Positions 9,020 to 15,369 of a stretch of DNA of 64,000 nucleotides are shown here, in pieces. Every line of letters starts with the position of its first letter. The first letter of the stretch is position 1. The stretch is from Streptomyces sp. NBC_01485. Its GTDB lineage: Bacteria > Actinomycetota > Actinomycetes > Streptomycetales > Streptomycetaceae. A program made the translations under genes and the position numbers. The stretch is from assembly GCF_036227125.1 (NCBI RefSeq), contig NZ_CP109435.1, positions 3,720,001 through 3,784,000 of the forward strand. The letters run 5' to 3'. Below the pieces are notes generated by a model, which was given only the letters and a program-made list of their open reading frames with translations, was not told the DNA's origin and made no database searches.

Positions 9020-9115
9020 ATGCTCGCGAACTTGGCACTCACCTCGACCGGCTCCGCCGGATCCCACGGTGCTGCCCGCGCTCGCTGTAGCTGTTGTCGC
9101 TGTTCCAGCTGTTGA
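9020..9115 (+). CDS. Putative polycysteine leader peptide
   Basis: A 31-codon ORF starting MLANLALTS and ending CSCCRCSSC-stop: five cysteines in the last nine residues. All five are TGT, the disfavoured Cys codon in GC-rich Streptomyces, so ribosomes would be sensitive to charged tRNA-Cys. There is no ribosome-binding site, but the upstream promoter predicts a transcript beginning at or next to the ATG. It ends 168 bp before cysteine dioxygenase. Polycysteine leaderless ORFs that attenuate sulfur genes are known in mycobacteria; the extension to this gene is my inference. A competing frame (8998-9090) also has Cys pairs but fewer. Confidence 0.5.
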   Translation: MLANLALTSTGSAGSHGAARARCSCCRCSSC

Positions 9116-9283
9116 GCCCAACGCGCTCCGGCTGCTCCTCCTGAGTCCACCTCGACTCGGCTGCTGTTCCCCTTGGCCCACACCAGGGCGCCCCTGTTCC
9201 ACCCGTGATCCGGGCGGACGGTACGCGAGACCCAGCGAGTCCCCCCACTCTTCCGCCTCTTCCGCCGAGGAACCCCGCACTCC

Positions 9284-9793
9284 ATGAACAGCGACAGCGA
9301 CCTCCAGATCGCCGGCGACATCCTCGAAGTCCCGCACCTCCTCCAGGCACCGCGCGAGCACCCGGCCACCGTCGCCGAGTTCGTCGGCCTGGCCCGCTCC
9401 ATCGCCGCCGACCGTGCCCAGTGGGAACACCTGGTCGAGTACGACGCCACGGCCCGCTGGTACCACCGGCTGCGGACCGGCCCCGGCTACGAGGTGTGGC
9501 TGCTGTCCTGGGTGCCCGGCCAGGGCAGCGGACTGCACGACCACGGCCGCTCCTCCGGTGTGCTCACCGTCCTGGACGGCGAGCTGACCGAGCGCACCGA
9601 GCGCGGCAAGCGTGCGCTGGGGGCGGGCGCGCAGCGGGTGTTCGCGCCGGGGTACGTGCACGAGGTCGTCAACGACGCGCTGGAGGCCGCGGTGAGCCTG
9701 CACGTGTACTTCCCGGGGCTGACGGAGATGCCGATGCACACCGCGTGCGCGGCCCTCGCGAGCTACGAGCAGGTGGACGCCGTCGGCGCGTAG
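9284..9793 (+). CDS. Cysteine dioxygenase
   Basis: A 169-residue cupin that oxidises L-cysteine to cysteine sulfinate with O2 and Fe(II), the first step of cysteine breakdown. The iron triad is H85 and H87 (GLHDHG) plus H126 (GYVHEV), the standard 3-His site. The ATG at 9284 has only a distant GAGGA about 12 bases upstream, so translation initiation looks weak or regulated. CCTC and GAGG segments flanking 9255-9270 could pair and hide that site. A putative Cys-sensing leader lies upstream, consistent with induction when cysteine is abundant. The next gene, fbiA, follows after 165 bp. Confidence 0.9.
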   Translation: MNSDSDLQIAGDILEVPHLLQAPREHPATVAEFVGLARSIAADRAQWEHLVEYDATARWYHRLRTGPGYEVWLLSWVPGQGSGLHDHGRSSGVLTVLDGELTERTERGKRALGAGAQRVFAPGYVHEVVNDALEAAVSLHVYFPGLTEMPMHTACAALASYEQVDAVGA

Positions 9794-9794
9794 A

Positions 9795-9861
9795 CGGCCT
9801 TCATCGGCGGGTGGGCGGCTTTCAGCGGCGGGTGGGCGGCTTTCAGCGGCGGGTGGGCGGA
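9795..9861 (+). repeat. Short tandem repeat, about 3 copies
   Basis: Immediately after the cysteine dioxygenase stop, a ~24-bp unit containing GGCTTTCAGCGGCGGGTGGGC is repeated; the first copy is diverged (TTCATCGGCGG). No coding role is seen. Confidence 0.7.
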
Positions 9862-9888
9862 CGCGGTCGGCTCGTACGGGTGAGCGGG

Positions 9889-9915
9889 TTATCCACATGC
9901 GGGCGGTTGTCCACA
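9889..9915 (+). promoter_or_regulatory. Two consensus DnaA boxes upstream of fbiA
   Basis: TTATCCACA (9889-9897) and TTGTCCACA (9907-9915) lie in the same orientation, 18 bp start to start, about 45-70 bp before fbiA. TTGTCCACA is the form preferred by Streptomyces DnaA. They could titrate DnaA or couple F420 synthesis to replication state. Confidence 0.55.
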
Positions 9916-9958
9916 ACCGGCCGTCGCGTTGTCGTAGGCGCCTGCAAGACTTGCTCTC

Positions 9959-10918
9959 ATGCGCATTGTGGTTCTGGCAGGCGGCATCGGCGGTGCCCGG
10001 TTCCTGCGCGGTCTGAAGCAGGCCGTGCCGGACGCGGACATCACGGTCATCGGCAATACCGGCGACGACATCCACCTCTTCGGGCTGAAGGTCTGCCCGG
10101 ACCTCGACACGGTGATGTACACGCTCGGCGGCGGCATCAACGAGGAACAGGGCTGGGGTCGGGCCGAGGAGACCTTCCATCTGAAGGAGGAGCTCGCGGC
10201 GTACGGCGCCGGGCCCGGGTGGTTCGGGCTGGGCGACCGGGACTTCGCCACGCACATCGTGCGGACGCAGATGATCGGCGCCGGATATCCGCTGAGCGCG
10301 GTGACCGAGGCGCTGTGCGACCGATGGAAGCCGGGGGTGCGGCTGATCCCCATGACGGACGACCGTGTCGAGACGCATGTGGCCGTCGAGGTCGACGGTG
10401 AGCACAAGGCCGTCCACTTCCAGGAGTACTGGGTGCGGTTGCGGGCGGCGGTGCCGGCGGCGGCGGTCGTGCCCGTCGGCGCCGAGCAGGCGAAGCCCGC
10501 GCCCGGGGTGCTGGAGGCGATCGCGGAGGCGGACGTGGTCCTCTTCCCGCCGTCGAATCCGGTCGTCTCCGTCGGCACGATCCTCGCCGTGCCCGGCATC
10601 CGGGAGGCGATCGCCGAGGCCGGGGTGCCGGTGGTGGGCCTGTCCCCCATCGTCGGGGACGCTCCGGTGCGCGGGATGGCCGACAAGGTGCTCGCGGCGG
10701 TCGGCGTGGAGTCGACGGCCGCGGCGGTGGCCGAGCACTACGGTCCGGGGCTGCTCGACGGCTGGCTCGTCGACACCGTGGACGCGGGCACCGTGGAGCG
10801 GGTCGAGGCGGCAGGGATCCGCTGCCGGGCCGTTCCGCTGATGATGAGCGATCTCGACGCGACCGCGCGGATGGCCCGGGAGGCGTTGAAGCTGGCGGAG
10901 GAGGTGCGGGGGGCGTGA
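9959..10918 (+). CDS. fbiA: F420 biosynthesis transferase FbiA/CofD
   Basis: A 319-residue CofD-family transferase. It moves the phospho-lactyl/phosphoenolpyruvyl group from the GDP-activated form to the deazaflavin Fo, giving F420-0 or its dehydro form. The N-terminal nucleotide loop VLAGGIGGARFLRGL and the NTGDD motif are intact, and the length is normal. It is immediately followed by fbiB with a GTGA overlap, as in other actinobacteria. Two DnaA boxes lie in its upstream region. The annotation is secure. Confidence 0.95.
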   Translation: MRIVVLAGGIGGARFLRGLKQAVPDADITVIGNTGDDIHLFGLKVCPDLDTVMYTLGGGINEEQGWGRAEETFHLKEELAAYGAGPGWFGLGDRDFATHIVRTQMIGAGYPLSAVTEALCDRWKPGVRLIPMTDDRVETHVAVEVDGEHKAVHFQEYWVRLRAAVPAAAVVPVGAEQAKPAPGVLEAIAEADVVLFPPSNPVVSVGTILAVPGIREAIAEAGVPVVGLSPIVGDAPVRGMADKVLAAVGVESTAAAVAEHYGPGLLDGWLVDTVDAGTVERVEAAGIRCRAVPLMMSDLDATARMAREALKLAEEVRGA

Positions 10919-11562
10919 GCGGATCCGTGGACGTGGGGGGCGCAGCGGAGGTATTGGGGGGCGCGGCAGAGGTGGAGGTGGAGGTGGAGGTGGAGGTGGA
11001 GAACGGTTATCGGGTCTGGGCCGTGGGCGGGTTGCCCGAAGTGCAGGCCGGGGACGACCTCGCGAAGCTGATCGCCGCCGCCGAGCCGGGGCTCGTCGAC
11101 GGGGACGTGCTGCTCGTCACCTCGAAGATCGTCTCCAAGGCGGAGGGGCGGGTCGTCCGGGCGGCGGACCGGGAGGCCGCCATCGACGCCGAGACCGTAC
11201 GGGTCGTGGCCCGGCGCGGGACGCTGCGGATCGTCGAGAACCGGCAGGGGCTGGTGATGGCGGCGGCGGGCGTTGACGCCTCCAACACCCCTTCGGGGAC
11301 AGTGCTGTTGCTGCCCGAGGATCCGGACGCGTCGGCGCGGGCGATCCGGGACGGGCTGCGGGACGCGCTCGGCGTCGACGTCGGGGTCGTCGTCACCGAC
11401 ACCTTCGGACGCCCCTGGCGCGCGGGGCTCACGGACGTGGCGATCGGTGCCGCCGGTGTGCGGGTGCTGGACGACCTGCGCGGGGGCACGGACGCGTACG
11501 GCAATCCGCTGAGCGCGACGGTCGTCGCCACGGCGGACGAGCTGGCCGCGGCGACCTCGTGA
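10915..11562 (+). CDS. fbiB: F420-0:L-glutamate ligase domain of FbiB (N-terminal half)
   Basis: A 215-residue CofE-like ligase that adds glutamate to F420-0 in a GTP- and metal-dependent reaction. Recognisable parts include LVTSKIVSKAEGR and VTDTFGRPWRAGLTDVAIG. Actinobacterial FbiB is normally one protein of about 430-450 residues with this domain fused to a nitroreductase-like domain. Here the frame ends at 11562 in the linker, and the expected continuation (DLVKGK) is in the -1 frame. An unusual acidic N-terminal extension contains an EV repeat. It starts at GTG 10915, overlapping the fbiA stop. This is either a real split gene or a one-base deletion. Confidence 0.85.
   Translation: MSGSVDVGGAAEVLGGAAEVEVEVEVEVENGYRVWAVGGLPEVQAGDDLAKLIAAAEPGLVDGDVLLVTSKIVSKAEGRVVRAADREAAIDAETVRVVARRGTLRIVENRQGLVMAAAGVDASNTPSGTVLLLPEDPDASARAIRDGLRDALGVDVGVVVTDTFGRPWRAGLTDVAIGAAGVRVLDDLRGGTDAYGNPLSATVVATADELAAATS
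10969..10998 (+). repeat. Hexanucleotide repeat (GAGGTG)5 inside fbiB
   Basis: Five perfect GAGGTG copies encode five Glu-Val pairs before the conserved ligase domain. Copy-number change would keep the frame and alter only the acidic N-terminal arm. Confidence 0.85.
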
Positions 11563-12302
11563 AGGGGAAGGCCGCCGGGCTGCCCGTGGCCGTGGTGCGC
11601 GGGCTGGCGCATGTGGTGGCCGACGGGGAGGGGGCGGGGGTGGCGGAGGGTGCGCGGGCCATGGTTCGGGGCGCGCGCGACGACATGTTCCGGCTCGGGA
11701 CGTCCGAGGCGGTGCGGCTGGCCGTCACGCAGCGGCGGACCGTGCGGTCCTTCACCGACGAGGCGGTCGATCCCGGGGCGGTACGGCGGGCGGTGGCGGC
11801 GGCCGTCACCGCGCCGGCGCCGCATCACACGACGCCGTGGCGGTTCGTGCTGCTGGAGTCGGCGGGGTCGAGGGTCCGGCTGCTGGACGCCATGCGGGAC
11901 GCGTGGATCGCGGATCTGCGACGGGACGGGAAGTCCGAGGAGTCCATCGCCAAGCGGGTGCGGCGGGGGGACGTCCTGCGCGCCGCGCCGTATCTGGTGG
12001 TGCCGTGTCTGGTGATGGACGGGTCGCACACCTACGGGGACGAGCGGCGGGACGCGGCCGAGCGGGAGATGTTCGTGGTCGCGGCCGGGGCCGGCGTGCA
12101 GAACTTCCTGGTCGCGCTGGCCGGGGAGCGGCTGGGGTCCGCGTGGGTGTCGTCGACGATGTTCTGCCGGGACGTGGTGCGGGAGGTGCTGGAGCTGCCG
12201 GAGGGGTGGGATCCGATGGGCGCGGTGGCGGTCGGGCACGCGGCTGAGGAGCCTCGGGCTCGGGGGGAGCGGGGGGTGGGGGGGTTTGTTGTGGTGCGGT
12301 GA
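11559..12302 (+). CDS. fbiB: FbiB nitroreductase-like domain (C-terminal half)
   Basis: A 247-residue flavin-binding nitroreductase-like domain, the C-terminal half of canonical FbiB. In mycobacteria this half reduces dehydro-F420-0 and helps polyglutamylation. The motif RRTVRSFTDEAVD and the C-terminal EGWDPMGAVAVGH are characteristic. It begins GTG AAG GGG AAG (VKGK), exactly where intact FbiB continues from the ligase domain. The GTG overlaps the upstream stop by four bases (GTGA), so even as two proteins the halves would be translationally coupled. The last ~15 residues are Gly/Arg-rich and poorly conserved. Confidence 0.85.
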   Translation: MKGKAAGLPVAVVRGLAHVVADGEGAGVAEGARAMVRGARDDMFRLGTSEAVRLAVTQRRTVRSFTDEAVDPGAVRRAVAAAVTAPAPHHTTPWRFVLLESAGSRVRLLDAMRDAWIADLRRDGKSEESIAKRVRRGDVLRAAPYLVVPCLVMDGSHTYGDERRDAAEREMFVVAAGAGVQNFLVALAGERLGSAWVSSTMFCRDVVREVLELPEGWDPMGAVAVGHAAEEPRARGERGVGGFVVVR

Positions 12303-12303
12303 G

Positions 12304-12373
12304 ATGGGAGGAGCGGTGCCGTACGCGGTGTGGTGAGAATGGGAGGAGCGGTGCCGTACGCGGTGTGGTGAGA
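12304..12373. repeat. Perfect 35-bp tandem duplication
   Basis: Two identical 35-bp units (12304-12338 and 12339-12373) beginning ATGGGAGGAGCGGTGCC follow the fbiB stop. Each carries a GGAGG-like element but opens no convincing reading frame. Confidence 0.9.
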
Positions 12374-12433
12374 AACGTGGTGTTGTGCGTGGTGCGGGCG
12401 GTGACTTACGCCGTGTGGCGATGGGGGCCGCCT

Positions 12434-12479
12434 ACTCTCTTAGCAGCCTCTTCGTCACTCTCTTAGCAGCCTCTTCGTC
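12434..12479. repeat. Perfect 23-bp tandem duplication
   Basis: Two identical 23-bp units (ACTCTCTTAGCAGCCTCTTC plus GTC) lie just before the glycosylase start at 12497. They may carry duplicated promoter or operator sequence. Confidence 0.9.
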
Positions 12480-12496
12480 GACCCCGGGACTTCATC

Positions 12497-13573
12497 GTGG
12501 CAGGACGGTTTTCTCCCCGGCCCACGCGTACGACCGTGCGCGGCGGGCATGTCGGGGTGCCTGGTGCAGGGCCTGGTGCAGAGCCTGGTGCAGGGCCTGG
12601 TGGGGTGCCGCGGCAGGGTTCGGGGGCGGGGCCTGGACGGGTGCGGGATTACGTCCCGGAAGGGGTGCTGGATCTTGGGCTGGTGCTTGGGCCGCTTCGT
12701 CGTGGGCCGGGTGACCCTACGTTCCGGGTGATGCCGGACGGGTCTGTGTGGCGGGCCAGTCTCACGCCTGCCGGGCCGGGGACTCTGCGGGTCGCCGCGG
12801 TGGATGGTGGTGGTGCTAGCGGTGGTGGTGGTGGTGGTGCGGTGCGGGGGGAGGCTTGGGGGCCTGGGGCAGAGTGGTTGCTGGAGCAGTTGCCGGAGAT
12901 GCTGGGGGCCGCTGACGCTCCGGAGGCGTTCGTGCCTCGGCATCGGGTGGTGGCGGTGGCCCGGCATCGGCGGCCGGGGCTCAGGTTGACGCGGACCGGG
13001 CTGGTGCTGGAGTCGTTGATCCCGTCCGTGCTGGAGCAGAAGGTCACGACCGATGAGGCGTATCGGGCGTGGCGGTTGCTGGTGCGGAAGTTCGGGGAGC
13101 CGGCGCCGGGGCCTGCGGCGGGTGGGCGGCTGTGGGTGATGCCGGCGCCTCGGACGTGGGCGTTGATTCCGTCGTGGGAGTGGCATCGGGCAGGTGTCGA
13201 CGACAAGCGGGCGTCGACGATTCTGCGGGCCGTGCGGGTGGCGGGGCGGATGGAGGAGGCGGTGGGGATGGCAGCGGAGGATGCGCGGGCTCGGTTGGAG
13301 GTCGTGCCGGGGGTTGGGCCGTGGACTTCGGCGGAGACCGTGCAGCGCAGTCATGGGGCGGCGGATGCGGTGACGGTGGGGGATCTGCATCTGCCGGGGA
13401 TCGTGGGGTGGGCGTTGGCGGGGGATCGGGGGGCTGATGATTCTGTGATGTTGGAGTTGTTGGAGCCGTATGCGGGGCAGCGGCATCGGGCGGCTCGGTT
13501 GATCTTGTTGAGTGGGCGGGTGCCGGGGCGGCGGGGGCCGCGGATGCCTCGGGGGGATATCGGGGGGTTTTGA
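12497..13573 (+). CDS. AlkA-like DNA-3-methyladenine glycosylase
   Basis: A 358-residue HhH-GPD base-excision protein that removes alkylated purines. The helix-hairpin-helix (LEVVPGVGPWTSAETV) is followed by VGDLHLPG, whose aspartate is the catalytic residue. The N-terminal ~60 residues are a Gly/Pro/Ala low-complexity run from repeated GCCTGGTGCAG-like DNA, and residues about 95-115 contain a Gly tract from a GGT repeat. The GTG start is tentative; the conserved part begins near residue 50. The TGA stop (13571-13573) coincides with the right end of the adjacent IS element, so the extreme C-terminus may have been altered by the insertion. Confidence 0.85.
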   Translation: MAGRFSPRPTRTTVRGGHVGVPGAGPGAEPGAGPGGVPRQGSGAGPGRVRDYVPEGVLDLGLVLGPLRRGPGDPTFRVMPDGSVWRASLTPAGPGTLRVAAVDGGGASGGGGGGAVRGEAWGPGAEWLLEQLPEMLGAADAPEAFVPRHRVVAVARHRRPGLRLTRTGLVLESLIPSVLEQKVTTDEAYRAWRLLVRKFGEPAPGPAAGGRLWVMPAPRTWALIPSWEWHRAGVDDKRASTILRAVRVAGRMEEAVGMAAEDARARLEVVPGVGPWTSAETVQRSHGAADAVTVGDLHLPGIVGWALAGDRGADDSVMLELLEPYAGQRHRAARLILLSGRVPGRRGPRMPRGDIGGF

Positions 13574-13760
13574 CATCCTCCCCCTGCTAAAGCAGGGGGA
13601 TTCCTAGCTCAGGCTGCCTCCGGGAGCGGCGCTCCCGGAGGGCTTACGCCATCAGCACCAGCCGGGTTGAGACCAGCCCGGACGAGCATCACGCGGGCGG
13701 AGTTCTTGTCCCTGGGGGATACGGCTCCGCACGCGGTGCACGCGTAGATTCGTTCGGAGA
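13571..13760 (-). ncRNA. Predicted omega (re)RNA of TnpB
   Basis: In this family the 3' end of tnpB plus the right-end hairpin form the guide RNA scaffold, with the guide templated by DNA just past the element. Here that guide would come from about 13552-13572, the last codons of the glycosylase gene. Limits are inferred; only the hairpin and the TCAA-like end are seen. Confidence 0.4.
13579..13600. repeat. Right-end hairpin of the IS element
   Basis: A perfect palindrome with 10-bp arms, TCCCCCTGCT (13579-13588) and AGCAGGGGGA (13591-13600), with a 2-base loop, nine bases beyond the tnpB stop. Confidence 0.85.
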
Positions 13761-14811
13761 GGGGGAGTGCGTGCTTGGTTCTCGCACCGCACCGTGCGCA
13801 GTCCATCGTCGTGTGGGCCGGGTGCACCAGGTGCACGATCCGGCCGTGCTTGCGGGCCATCTCGACAAGCGCGGTCCTGGTCGCGCCGATCGCGGCGTCG
13901 GCCGCCTTGCGGGCCATCGTGGACTTCGCGAGGAACTTCGGCCGGAAGTCCTCGACCGCGAGCTGGTCGAAGTCGCGGACGACCTTCTTGGCCCACTTGC
14001 GGCCGGTGTCGTGGCGTTGTCGCGCGATCTTCTTGTGGACCTTCGCGGCCTGCGCCTGCGCGCGCCGGTAGCCCTTGGACTGGGCCTTGCCTCGGGGGGT
14101 GTGGCGGCGGGCCATCTGCTTCTGGTACCGGGCCAGGCGGGCGGCGGCGGTCTTGCCGTGCTGTGCGTGGGGCAGGTCGTGGCCGTCGCTCGTGGTGGTC
14201 GCGGTTTCCTTGACACCCCAGTCGATACCGATCACCGCGCCCGTGGCGGGCAGGGCGTCGGTGGTGGTCGCCACGACGAACGAGGCGTACCAGTGGCCGA
14301 GGCTGTCCCGGTAGACCCGCACGCTGGACGGGGCGGCCGGGAGGTCGCGGGACCACACCACCGTCAGGCTGATGCCTCCGGCCAGGTACAGACGCCCGTC
14401 CTTGAGGCGAAAGCCGCGCTGTGTGTAGTTCAGCGACGGTTCGGTGCCGCGCTTCTTCTTGTACCGGGGCATACTGGCCCGCCGCGCCATAGGCAGCCGG
14501 GCCTTGATGTCCTTCAGCGCCTTCGCGCGGGACTTGGCGAAGTCCCGGATCAACTGCTGCTGCGGGACCGAGGAGCCCTCGCGCAGCCACGCGTTCGCAG
14601 TGCGGGCCTCGGTCAGCATCTTGTCCAGGCGGGCCGGGCCGCACTTCTCCTGGTCGGCGTGGGCCTTCTTCGACCGGGCCACGCATTCGTTCCAGATCCA
14701 CCGGCACCGCGCCCACTCCGCCTCCAGGGCGGCGGTCGCGGTGGATGACACGCGGAGACGGTAGGTGTACCGGGCGTGCCCGGTGTCCCCGCCTGCCTCC
14801 GCCGCAGTCAT
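13609..14811 (-). CDS. tnpB: TnpB RNA-guided nuclease
   Basis: A 400-residue IS605-family TnpB, an RNA-guided RuvC nuclease related to Cas12. The RuvC triad is intact: D197 (GIDWG), E287 (AVEDF) and D368 (PRDKNSA). The zinc ribbon is complete with C338/C341 (CARC) and C358/C361 (CTAC). The N-terminal half holds the WED/REC-like region, and the length is normal with no frameshift. It is likely active: it would cut sites matching its guide next to a TAM and so help retain the element. The ATG at 14811 lies only 28 bp from the divergent RHH start. No TnpA is encoded. Confidence 0.93.
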   Translation of the reverse strand: MTAAEAGGDTGHARYTYRLRVSSTATAALEAEWARCRWIWNECVARSKKAHADQEKCGPARLDKMLTEARTANAWLREGSSVPQQQLIRDFAKSRAKALKDIKARLPMARRASMPRYKKKRGTEPSLNYTQRGFRLKDGRLYLAGGISLTVVWSRDLPAAPSSVRVYRDSLGHWYASFVVATTTDALPATGAVIGIDWGVKETATTTSDGHDLPHAQHGKTAAARLARYQKQMARRHTPRGKAQSKGYRRAQAQAAKVHKKIARQRHDTGRKWAKKVVRDFDQLAVEDFRPKFLAKSTMARKAADAAIGATRTALVEMARKHGRIVHLVHPAHTTMDCARCGARTKHALPLSERIYACTACGAVSPRDKNSARVMLVRAGLNPAGADGVSPPGAPLPEAA

Positions 14812-14839
14812 GCCACCACTCTACCACTACCATAGGGGC

Positions 14840-14998
14840 ATGAATGACGAAACAAAGATCACCCTCCGCCTGCCCGCCGACCTGCATGAGTGGCTGGTCG
14901 CTCAGGCCAAGGCCGCCCGCAGGTCCCTCAACTCCGAGATCGTCTTCCGGCTGGAGGTCGAGCGCGCCGCCGCCGGAGCGGACGCCGAATCGCCCTGA
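14840..14998 (+). CDS. Arc/MetJ-type ribbon-helix-helix protein
   Basis: A 52-residue protein with the Arc-type fold: beta strand ETKITLRLP, helix ADLHEWLVAQAKAA, then RRSLNSEIVFRLE for the second helix. It starts 28 bp from the tnpB ATG in the opposite direction, so each promoter must lie in or beside the other gene. This suggests it represses tnpB (or itself), but that is inference. The only ribosome-binding candidate, AGGGG, is one base from the ATG and therefore poorly placed. Its stop codon lies in the loop of a strong terminator. Confidence 0.75.
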   Translation: MNDETKITLRLPADLHEWLVAQAKAARRSLNSEIVFRLEVERAAAGADAESP

Positions 14999-15014
14999 CG
15001 GCGATTCGGCTTTT
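14984..15014 (+). terminator. Rho-independent terminator of the RHH gene
   Basis: A perfect 11-bp stem, GCCGAATCGCC (14984-14994) and GGCGATTCGGC (15000-15010), with a 5-base loop holding the RHH stop codon, followed by TTTT. Confidence 0.85.
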
Positions 15015-15044
15015 CCTGCCCTGCTCCGCAGGAGTCCGATTCCT

Positions 15045-15064
15045 CCCCGGCCTGAAGGCCGGGG
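15045..15064. repeat. Left-end hairpin of the IS element
   Basis: CCCCGGCCT (15045-15053) pairs with AGGCCGGGG (15056-15064) around GA. It is flanked by ATTCCTC and CATCC, the mirror of the flanks at the right-end hairpin, which supports its role as the other terminus. Confidence 0.7.
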
Positions 15065-15102
15065 CATCCTCGGGAACCCGGTGAGAGGTTCTGCGAGGGC
15101 TG

Positions 15103-15355
15103 GGCGAGGAGGTTTCGCCCCCGCCGCCCCTACCCGTCCCGTCTCCAGGGGCGCTGCCCCTTCGGCCCCGTCCAGGGGGCTGCCGCCCCCTGGACCCCCG
15201 CTTCGGCCCTGAAGGGGCCTCGTCCTCAAACGCCGGACGGGCTGGAATGCACTGGCCGGCGTTCGAGGCTTGCCGTCGGACGGGCTGAGATGTCCGGCCG
15301 GCGCTCACGCCTTGCCGTCGGACGGGCCGAAAAGCGGACACCTGACCGGCGTTCG
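15103..15355. repeat. Dispersed intergenic repeat, copy A
   Basis: It begins near GTTTCGCCCCCGCCGCCCC and includes the perfect hairpin TCCAGGGGGC-TGCC-GCCCCCTGGA (15171-15194), then GGCCCTGAAGGGGCC and CGTCCTCAAACGCCGGACGG. Two to three diverged ~42-bp units starting ACGGGCTG follow. The same modules recur at 19.15 and 43.49 kb. It fills the gap between the IS element and the convergent nucleotidyltransferase gene; no coding frame is believed here. Confidence 0.8.
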
Positions 15356-15369
15356 GAAGGCACTCGGTC

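Larger units (their letters stand above)
13571..15070 (-). mobile_element. IS200/IS605-type element with TnpB and RHH gene, no TnpA
   Basis: A compact element bounded by two hairpins, as expected for IS605-family ends rather than inverted repeats. The right end (relative to tnpB) reads GAGGATGTCAA on the minus strand, and the left end carries a hairpin flanked by GGATGCC and GAGGAATCG. Cargo is tnpB (-) and a divergent 52-residue ribbon-helix-helix gene (+). There is no Y1 transposase, so mobility would depend on TnpA in trans. Outer borders are estimated to within about 10 bp. Confidence 0.75.

Noticed and set aside
8998..9090. Alternative Cys-containing leader in another frame (starts GTG, contains CPC and CC)
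   Set aside because: Fewer Cys codons and only a poorly spaced GAGGG; the 9020 frame has five Cys and fits the predicted transcription start. Both should be kept in mind.
13652..15229. 525-codon minus-strand frame over the TnpB region
   Set aside because: It is out of frame with TnpB and begins in the dispersed repeat (RTRPLQGRSGG); the TnpB frame has the catalytic motifs.
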